This document shows positions 6,028 through 10,929 of a stretch of DNA of 10,929 nucleotides, in pieces. A model generated the notes under the pieces. It searched no databases. It worked only from the letters and a program-made list of their open reading frames with translations, and was not told where the DNA came from. Both the position numbers and the translations under genes were made by a program. How positions within the stretch are numbered: position 1 is the stretch's first letter; every line of letters begins with the position of its first letter. This DNA is from Dehalococcoidia bacterium (lineage in GTDB: Bacteria; Chloroflexota; Dehalococcoidia; JACPQF01): positions 1-10,929 of the forward strand of contig JAUSEJ010000995.1 of the NCBI GenBank assembly GCA_030650265.1. The letters run 5' to 3'.

Positions 6028-7218
6028 GTGGTAGAGAACATGGGGCAACTGCGCGATCTCTTTGTGGGCCTCTCCTGTCGTCTGCTTTCTTTGCTGATTT
6101 CCGTTTTCGTACCTCCTTTCCCTGCGGACCGCCAATTCTCCTCTATCGTCGTCTTCAAGCCCTGCTGCATTGGCGACGTAGTGAACGCCACGCCCGCTCT
6201 TGCCGCTCTCCGGCAGGCCTATCCGAAGGCCCGCATTGCCTTTGTGGTAAGCACTTGGGCCAAAGAGGCCATTCAGCATAACCCTGTGATCGACGACTTG
6301 ATCGAGTGCGGTAACGTCGGGAGCGGCCACAAGCAAGATTGGCGGGAATACATGTCTCTGGTTAACCGGCTGCGCAAACGTGGATTCGAGTTGGCCGTTG
6401 TCCTCGACCGATCGCCGCTAATCAGCCTCATTCCGTTTCTCGCCAGAATCCCCCACCGGGCCGGTATCGATAGCTCCGGTCGCGGCTTCTCACTCACAGT
6501 CAAGGCCCCCTGGCGGACGCACAGGCATGAGGCCGAACTATATCTTGACGTCGTGCGGGCGCTGGGCATCAGGCCGGGCGAGCACAAGACCGTTTTTCAC
6601 GTGGCGGAGGCCGACCAAACCAGTGCGGACCGCATTCTCGACGAGGCGCTGAGCGCAATAAGCAAGAAAAAAGAGGCGGGAAAGCTGGCGATGATACATG
6701 CCGGTGGCGCCGTCAACCCTGGCATGACCCTCTCTGCTAAGCGCTGGCTCCCGGAACGTTACGCCGATACGGCTCGCCATTTGATACACGATGGCTGGAC
6801 GGTACTTCTGGTCGGCGCTGTCTCTGACAAGCCAGTGGTGGATGGTATTCTGGGCTCTCTGACCATGGACGGTTCCTCCACCTTTGCCGGGGGAGTAGTT
6901 GATCTGGTCGACAAGTTGAGCCTCGGCGAATTGGCCGCCGCCGCCCGCCGCTGTGACCTCTATGTGGGCAACGACTCCGGGCCTACTCATATTGCCGCGG
7001 CTACCGGGACGCCGACAGTAGCCATTTTCGGACCATCCACACCGGAGATGTACGCACCGTTCGGTCCGAAGACTGTCGCAGTCTATAATCAGGTTCACTG
7101 CAGTCCCTGCTTCGTAAACGGCCGATTCGCCTCGAACTGTCGCAACTACAATTGCATGCAGGCAGTAGAAGTTGAGGACGTTTGGCGGGCTATTGGGAGC
7201 GTGCTATCACAACCATGA
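6028..7218 (+). CDS. GT9-family glycosyltransferase (heptosyltransferase-type), first of three
   Basis: GT9 enzymes transfer a sugar, classically ADP-heptose, onto a glycolipid acceptor at the inner face of the membrane. The 396-residue product has a hydrophobic, amphipathic N-terminus (about 8-32), probably a membrane contact. Then comes the Rossmann strand IVVFKPCCIGDVVNATPAL with the expected catalytic-site Gly-Asp (Asp50), AKRWLPERY in the second domain, and the donor-site motif GNDSGPTHIAAATGTPTVAIFGPS. A C-terminal Cys group (CSPC-x(9)-C-x(4)-C) is as in WaaF-like proteins. The start is GTG 6028 or ATG 6040; neither has a good ribosome-binding site. The stop overlaps the next gene's ATG. 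The true donor and acceptor cannot be inferred. Confidence 0.88.
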   Translation: MVENMGQLRDLFVGLSCRLLSLLISVFVPPFPADRQFSSIVVFKPCCIGDVVNATPALAALRQAYPKARIAFVVSTWAKEAIQHNPVIDDLIECGNVGSGHKQDWREYMSLVNRLRKRGFELAVVLDRSPLISLIPFLARIPHRAGIDSSGRGFSLTVKAPWRTHRHEAELYLDVVRALGIRPGEHKTVFHVAEADQTSADRILDEALSAISKKKEAGKLAMIHAGGAVNPGMTLSAKRWLPERYADTARHLIHDGWTVLLVGAVSDKPVVDGILGSLTMDGSSTFAGGVVDLVDKLSLGELAAAARRCDLYVGNDSGPTHIAAATGTPTVAIFGPSTPEMYAPFGPKTVAVYNQVHCSPCFVNGRFASNCRNYNCMQAVEVEDVWRAIGSVLSQP

Positions 7219-8390
7219 CGAGAACCAGACGGGAGCAAATCAGGCTATCACTGTTGAAGGCGTTGGCCTTCGTGACCTTTCCCCCAGATCTGTCAAGGCT
7301 GGACCGGGAGGCAAAGATACTTTTAGTCCGTCCCGACCACCTCGGAGATGTTCTGTTCACTACCCCGGCTCTCCGACTTCTCCGCCAGACACTGCCCAAG
7401 GCCAGGATAACCTACCTCGTCGGTCCATGGTCGCGTAGCGTCATAGAGGGCAACCCCAACGTCGACGAGGTTCTGACCTGCAGCTTCCCCGGCTTTGCCC
7501 GCCGACCCAAAACCTCGCTGATCGGACCTTATTTCGCCCTTCGACGAGAGTCCCGACGCCTGCGCACTCGGGAATTCGACTTGGCCATCAATCTTCGCTT
7601 TGACTTCTGGTGGGGAGCCATGCTCACCTATTTCGCCGATATTCCCCATCGTATCGGCTACGCCACTGAGGAGACCAAACCATTCCTCACCCTGGCCCTC
7701 CCCCACTTCGAAGGCCAGCACGAGGTACTACAGAATCAACGACTGGCGGAGGTGGCCGTCCGGCTAGCAGGCGCCGATCTGGCCAGTCTCAATGCAGACA
7801 GAGAACAAGCCGGCCTCGAGTTCCACGGTCGAAAACAGGATGAGGACTTTGCCGATAATTGGTTGACTCCGGTCTTAAAAGGTGTGCCTTTTGCCGTTAT
7901 CCACCCGGGCAGCGGCTCTCCGGTAAAGCTATGGCGGCCGGAAGGCTTTGCCAGAGTGGCCGACGCGCTGATCGAGCGTTTTGGCTTGCCGGTGGTGATC
8001 AGCGGCTCAAATGAGGAGGCGTCATTGGTCGCGGAGATCAGGCAGAATATGCAGGAGAAGGCGGTCGAGCTCATCGGCGCCGAACTTGGGCAACTGGCCA
8101 GTGTTCTCGGGCGCAGCAGAGTGGCCATCGGCGTCGACAGCGGTGTCATGCATCTCGCCTCGGCGGTCTCCACTCCCACCGTCCGCCTCTACGGCCCGGT
8201 AGACGACGCCACTTTCGGTCCATGGGGCGAGCAAGGTCAACATGTGGTCGTCAAGTCCTCGATGGAATGTATTCCCTGCAATAGGCTTGATTATCGACCG
8301 AATGAGCTAGAGAACCATCCCTGTGTGAGAATCATCGAGGTTGAACAAGTCCTTGCCGCCGTAGAGCAGGTGCTGGGGAGCCGCAAATGA
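7215..8390 (+). CDS. GT9-family glycosyltransferase, second of three
   Basis: The product has 391 residues from ATG 7215, which shares ATGA with the previous stop. A TTG at 7182 is in frame, but the overlap start is more likely. It repeats the first enzyme's plan: a short amphipathic N-terminus (about 8-22), ILLVRPDHLGDVLFTTPALR with the expected Gly-Asp (Asp45), SPVKLWRPEGF with the Lys-x-Trp motif, and GVDSGVMHLASAVSTPTVRL near the C-terminus. A reduced Cys group (CIPC and a later Cys) follows. It differs clearly from its neighbours, suggesting old duplication and separate substrates rather than recent copying. It is likely the second step in building the same glycan; the sugar is unknown. 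Confidence 0.88.
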   Translation: MTRTRREQIRLSLLKALAFVTFPPDLSRLDREAKILLVRPDHLGDVLFTTPALRLLRQTLPKARITYLVGPWSRSVIEGNPNVDEVLTCSFPGFARRPKTSLIGPYFALRRESRRLRTREFDLAINLRFDFWWGAMLTYFADIPHRIGYATEETKPFLTLALPHFEGQHEVLQNQRLAEVAVRLAGADLASLNADREQAGLEFHGRKQDEDFADNWLTPVLKGVPFAVIHPGSGSPVKLWRPEGFARVADALIERFGLPVVISGSNEEASLVAEIRQNMQEKAVELIGAELGQLASVLGRSRVAIGVDSGVMHLASAVSTPTVRLYGPVDDATFGPWGEQGQHVVVKSSMECIPCNRLDYRPNELENHPCVRIIEVEQVLAAVEQVLGSRK

Positions 8391-9667
8391 CCGTCCCCTC
8401 TTTCTTCATGCCAGTACGCCCAGTCCTTTGTCATGGCGACCCCGTCCTTTGTCATGGTGACAGCGAGATGACGTCAACCAAGACCATCAGTGGTCGGCGC
8501 CTCAAAAACTGGCTACGCCATTTCGTCTTCCGCGCGGTTTGGCTGATCGCCGCTGTCATAGGTCTAGCCGCCCTGCCCTTCGGCCGGCGACGCGGGGATT
8601 TCGACCGCAAATCTATCAGCAAGATCCTCGTGATCAGGCTTGACCTTCTTGGCGACCTCGTGCTATCACTGCCAGCAATTCAGGCCCTCCACGAAGCCTA
8701 TCCCGACGCTTCCATCTCCCTGCTGGCCCTGCCCTACACGGCACCCCTCTTCAGCCAGCATCCGGATCTCAAGCAGATCTTCACCTTCGACGTCAACCGG
8801 CTACGACCTTCCGGCGAGATGTTGAGCCCCCGCCCTTATCGCGACCTTTGGAACCTGCTGAGACGCCTCCGGGCCGAACACTTCGATCTCGCCGTTAGCC
8901 TTCATGGTCCCTGGTCCAGTCTGTTCGCCTTCGCCAGCGGCGCTCCCTTCCGCGCCGGCTATCGTGATGAGAGCTTTCCTTTCATGCTGAACCTGGCGAT
9001 TCCCGGCAAGCGCTACCGCCAGAGGCGGCACGAGGCCGACTACTGTCTCGATCTGGCGTATTCACTGGGCGCTCCGGCCGGCGCTTATGTGCCCGTTTTG
9101 ACGCCTTCTCCCGAAGCAATCGCTGCCATCGATCGACTGATCGGCAAGGGTTTAGGCGATTTTGTGATAATCCATCCGGGAGCTACCAATGGAGCTGCCA
9201 AGCGCTGGACATCGACGGGAATGGCGGCCTTGGCAGACAAGCTGATTGGCGGGGACAATCTGAAAGTCGTATTTACCGGCTCGAAGGGCGATCTGCCAGT
9301 CGTCGAGGCCGTCACGAAGCAGATGCGTTGCACGCCCCTCGTTCTGGCCGGCAAAACTACGATTCCCGAACTGGTCGCCTTGATCGCCCGTTGCCGTCTC
9401 CTCGTCAGCGGCGACACCGGTCCGATGCACATCGCCAACGCCCTCGGCGTGCCGGTCGTAGCCATTCACGGCCCTACCGACCCCGCTCTTTCCGGCCCCT
9501 ACGGAGGCTCCGCCACCGTCGTTCGCCACGACGTTCCCTGCGGTCCCTGCTACGACCTCAGCGAAGTAGCCGACTGCCCGAGACACGATCCAATCTGCAT
9601 GACCAGCATCACCGTGGAGGAAGTATACGCCGCGGCGAAGAGGCAGATCGTGGGAAGACACCGATGA
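8387..9667 (+). CDS. GT9-family glycosyltransferase, third of three, with repeat-derived N-terminus
   Basis: The product has 426 residues from ATG 8387, sharing ATGA with the preceding stop and with GGGGAG at 8375-8380. Residues 14-25 are a duplicated VLCHGDP-type peptide encoded by a 21-bp tandem repeat. Homology would be expected to begin near Met28 (ATG 8468, weak ribosome-binding site). Then come a basic plus hydrophobic membrane-contact segment (about 42-66), ILVIRLDLLGDLVLSLPAIQ with the expected Gly-Asp (Asp90), NGAAKRWTSTGM, SGDTGPMHIANALGVPVVAI, and CGPC-x(8)-C-x(6)-C. It closes the operon and ends 10 bp from a convergent gene. The GT9 assignment is firm; substrate unknown. Whether the extension is really translated is unsettled. 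Confidence 0.87.
   Translation: MTVPSFFMPVRPVLCHGDPVLCHGDSEMTSTKTISGRRLKNWLRHFVFRAVWLIAAVIGLAALPFGRRRGDFDRKSISKILVIRLDLLGDLVLSLPAIQALHEAYPDASISLLALPYTAPLFSQHPDLKQIFTFDVNRLRPSGEMLSPRPYRDLWNLLRRLRAEHFDLAVSLHGPWSSLFAFASGAPFRAGYRDESFPFMLNLAIPGKRYRQRRHEADYCLDLAYSLGAPAGAYVPVLTPSPEAIAAIDRLIGKGLGDFVIIHPGATNGAAKRWTSTGMAALADKLIGGDNLKVVFTGSKGDLPVVEAVTKQMRCTPLVLAGKTTIPELVALIARCRLLVSGDTGPMHIANALGVPVVAIHGPTDPALSGPYGGSATVVRHDVPCGPCYDLSEVADCPRHDPICMTSITVEEVYAAAKRQIVGRHR
8420..8461 (+). repeat. 21-bp tandem repeat inside the third GT9 gene
   Basis: Two adjacent 21-bp units at 8420-8440 and 8441-8461 differ at two bases and share GTCCTTTGTCATGG. They keep the reading frame and encode PVLCHGD twice. A weaker related stretch (TTTCTTCATGCCAGTAC) lies just upstream at 8401. 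The shared core resembles dispersed intergenic repeats with CTTTGTCATTGCGA in other genomes (from memory), which would fit a repeat having entered the 5' end of the gene. Confidence 0.6.
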
Positions 9668-9677
9668 GCGAGCCCGA

Positions 9678-10631
9678 TCAGAGGCCCAGAAGAGCGGCGG
9701 CGTTTTTGTAAAATATCTTCTCTTTTGTCTCTTCTGGCCAGGGCAAAGCCTCTATGGCCGTTACTACAGCCGCATGGCTGGCTCTGGCAAAGGGAAAGTC
9801 AGTACCCAAAATGATTTGCCCGGCATTCAAGTAGTCGAGGCCACAGTTCATGGAGATCTCGCTATAGGACAGCGCCGTGTCGAAGTACATCTGCCGGAAG
9901 AAGCCACTAGGGGGCTGACTCAAGCGCTGTCGTACCACAGTATCGAGGACGGGGGCAGAATCGATCCGGTTGGCGATGAAAGGCAGGGCCCCACCGAGGT
10001 GGCTCAGTATGATCGGGAAATTGGGGTACTTCTCTCTCACGCCACTGAGCACAAGCCGGCTGGCTGCCACGCAGGTCTCGAAGATGAATCCCAGAATGCG
10101 GGTCAACCCGAAGTCGCGAGCCAAGGGCATCCCCACTGGCTCCATGGGATGGATGTGCGCGGGCAGACGCAACCGGTCCAACTCTTCGTAGAAAGGCCAG
10201 AATTCCGGATCGTCAAGGGGCCTCCCTACAATATTGGAGCCGAGGGCAACCCCAACCATGCCCGGCAGCCGCCGAGCCCGATGGAGTTCCTCTATGGCCC
10301 CGAGCACGTCAGTGAGGGGCACAGTTATAAAGGCGCGAAAGCGCTCGGGATAGGCGCTACAGATCTCGGCCAGCGAATCATTGCATATTTGAGCCAGGGC
10401 GAGGCTCATTCGTTTATCAGAGAAGAAAGCGCCCGGCGCCGAGACCGAAAGTACCTCAAGGTCTATCTGCGCCGCTGCCATGTCCCTCAGTCGTGATTCC
10501 GCCCCGTCCCAAGTCAGTGGACCCTTCACCGAGATGCCGGTCCGCTCCCTAATATCCTCCAACAGCCCGCATCTATCAAGTTGCCGGACATACGGCAGCG
10601 GGTAGCAGTGACTATGAATGTCGATCTTCAT
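9678..10631 (-). CDS. Amidohydrolase family 2 (ACMSD-like) metal-dependent hydrolase or decarboxylase
   Basis: This is a 317-residue TIM-barrel enzyme of the amidohydrolase-2 family, which includes ACMSD and related decarboxylases and hydrolases acting on aromatic acids. Metal-site residues appear in order: His6 and His8 (IDIHSH), His159/His161 (PAHIHP), His211 (LSHLGG) and Asp278 (LGTDFPF). The C-terminus ENAAALLGL-like pattern (here KNAAALLGL) is also typical. ATG 10631 is chosen over the upstream in-frame extension (to 10688) because GGAGGAG lies just before it and the family starts with MKIDIHSH. It has its own strong promoter (10723-10695) and is convergent with the GT9 operon. The substrate is not predictable, and nothing ties it to the other genes. 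Confidence 0.88.
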   Translation of the reverse strand: MKIDIHSHCYPLPYVRQLDRCGLLEDIRERTGISVKGPLTWDGAESRLRDMAAAQIDLEVLSVSAPGAFFSDKRMSLALAQICNDSLAEICSAYPERFRAFITVPLTDVLGAIEELHRARRLPGMVGVALGSNIVGRPLDDPEFWPFYEELDRLRLPAHIHPMEPVGMPLARDFGLTRILGFIFETCVAASRLVLSGVREKYPNFPIILSHLGGALPFIANRIDSAPVLDTVVRQRLSQPPSGFFRQMYFDTALSYSEISMNCGLDYLNAGQIILGTDFPFARASHAAVVTAIEALPWPEETKEKIFYKNAAALLGL

Positions 10632-10661
10632 TTTCTCCTCCTCGCCCAATATCTCGCCATT

Positions 10662-10675
10662 CCAACTACAGTTGG
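10662..10675. repeat. Palindrome in the amidohydrolase leader
   Basis: CCAACT (10662-10667) and AGTTGG (10670-10675) flank two central bases. The site lies within the untranslated leader of the minus-strand gene, between the predicted transcription start near 10688 and the ATG at 10631. It could be an operator for a dimeric repressor; the two-base centre is too tight for a normal RNA hairpin loop. Confidence 0.4.
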
Positions 10676-10694
10676 CAGCACCCGACAAGGCCCA

Positions 10695-10723
10695 ATTATG
10701 GAACCCCGTTTGCCGGCTGTCAA
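10695..10723 (-). promoter_or_regulatory. Promoter of the amidohydrolase gene
   Basis: On the minus strand, a perfect TTGACA -35 (10723-10718), a 17-bp spacer and CATAAT -10 (10700-10695) form a near-consensus promoter. Transcription would begin near 10688, about 57 bases before the ATG, and the gene's in-frame upstream extension lies within this leader. Confidence 0.7.
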
Positions 10724-10737
10724 GAGAGGGATCGTTG

Positions 10738-10795
10738 TGTCTTGTTCACTGGAGAAAACGGAAGGGCAAGACCAGTTGATTGCTGCCACAAGACA
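10738..10795. repeat. Inverted repeat TGTCTTGT / ACAAGACA between divergent promoters
   Basis: TGTCTTGT (10738-10745) and its exact reverse complement ACAAGACA (10788-10795) lie 50 bp apart. The first is upstream of both -35 boxes and the second is in the spacer of the plus-strand promoter. The pair could be two sites for one regulator controlling both directions. Eight bases is short, so chance is possible. Confidence 0.35.
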
Positions 10796-10804
10796 AAGTA
10801 TAAT
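10776..10804 (+). promoter_or_regulatory. Plus-strand promoter near the right edge
   Basis: TTGATT -35 (10776-10781), a 17-bp spacer and a perfect TATAAT -10 (10799-10804). Transcription would begin near 10811 and lead into the partial gene at 10875. It is back to back with the amidohydrolase promoter, the two -35 boxes being 52 bp apart. Confidence 0.6.
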
Positions 10805-10874
10805 TGAGAGCAGCAAGTATCCCCCGATTCGACGAGCGTCACCAAAATAGTGTCAGTCTGGAAGGTGATTGAGC

Positions 10875-10929
10875 GTGGCAAGGCGTTCTGTTGGTCCTGG
10901 CACCAATCCTGCGCCCCGGCGTGTCTTTG
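10875..10929 (+). CDS. Start of an unidentified gene, truncated at the right edge
   Basis: GGAAGGTGA (10860-10868), a good ribosome-binding site, precedes GTG 10875, and the frame stays open for 18 codons to the window end. An in-frame TGA at 10866-10868 means the start is GTG 10875 or TTG 10869; spacing favours GTG. The visible peptide, ARRSVGPGTNPAPRRVF after the first residue, is basic and rich in Pro, so it may be a disordered N-terminus. It is too short to assign. The promoter at 10776-10804 supports a gene here. Confidence 0.4.
   Translation, partial: MARRSVGPGTNPAPRRVF

Noticed and set aside
5787..6281. A 164-codon open frame spanning the fabZ-GT9 spacer and the start of the first GT9 gene
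   Set aside because: It crosses the repeat-bounded spacer and overlaps conserved GT9 coding sequence in another frame. The product is rich in Arg, Cys and Ser with no recognisable domain.
6538..7098. A 186-codon minus-strand frame inside the first GT9 gene
   Set aside because: Shadow of the GT9 coding frame; the plus-strand translation carries all conserved GT9 motifs.
9664..9711. A 15-codon frame (MSEPDQRPRRAAAFL) whose ATG overlaps the third GT9 stop as ATGA, mimicking the operon's other junctions
   Set aside because: It lies within the 3' end of the convergent amidohydrolase and is too short to judge. It could be a remnant of a lost fourth gene, but chance ATGA overlap is as likely.
9774..10496. 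A 240-codon open frame on the plus strand antisense to the amidohydrolase
   Set aside because: The minus-strand frame shows intact metal-binding motifs, a strong ribosome-binding site and a promoter; the plus-strand product is low-complexity and resembles no family I know.
1..10929. CRISPR array, tRNA, rRNA, prophage or transposase genes
   Set aside because: No regularly spaced 25-40 bp repeats, cloverleaf-type sequence or recognisable transposase, integrase or phage motif was seen on either strand.

Overview
The window is a bacterial chromosome segment with dense, mostly same-strand genes, moderately GC-rich, with GTG and TTG starts mixed with ATG. The best-preserved landmarks are recA, recX, rny (RNase Y), a PHP-domain phosphoesterase and fabZ, followed by three tandem GT9 (heptosyltransferase-type) glycosyltransferases. 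The RecA style, RNase Y, a DUF4446 protein and a small tail-anchored protein beside recA suggest a Chloroflexota-like (Dehalococcoidia-type) or other deep-branching, mainly monoderm lineage. That assignment is an inference from remembered family resemblance, not a search. No phage, IS element, CRISPR array, tRNA or rRNA was recognised.

Layout. The left edge (1-361, minus) is the 5' part of a DUF4446 membrane protein, diverging from a 100-residue tail-anchored protein (443-745). A stem-loop and a good sigma-70-type promoter carrying an imperfect GAAC-N4-GTTC SOS box precede recA (916-1941). recX (2016-2654) follows after a gap filled by a 9-10 bp tandem repeat. A second strong promoter, flanked by a 12-bp direct repeat and a 10-bp palindrome, drives rny (2806-4347). 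A long GC-rich hairpin then precedes the PHP gene (4436-5320), which is tightly coupled to fabZ (5326-5760). A 200-bp spacer bounded by inverted CACNAAGN-type repeats separates fabZ from the GT9 operon (6028-9667). Its three genes overlap by ATGA at both junctions. A convergent amidohydrolase-2 gene (9678-10631, minus) ends 10 bp from the operon. Its promoter is back to back with a plus-strand promoter that appears to serve a new gene running off the right edge.

How the genes work together. recA and recX form the usual recombinase plus regulator pair. RNase Y (endonuclease) and the PHP protein (RNase AM/YciV-like, possibly a 5'-3' exonuclease or nucleotide phosphatase) could form an RNA-turnover pair. 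The three GT9 enzymes probably add successive sugars to a cell-surface glycan or glycolipid. I found no convincingly new multi-gene system. The more interesting items are the regulatory and repeat structures between genes, the GT9 cluster if the host is monoderm, and a tandem repeat that forms part of the N-terminus of the third GT9 protein.
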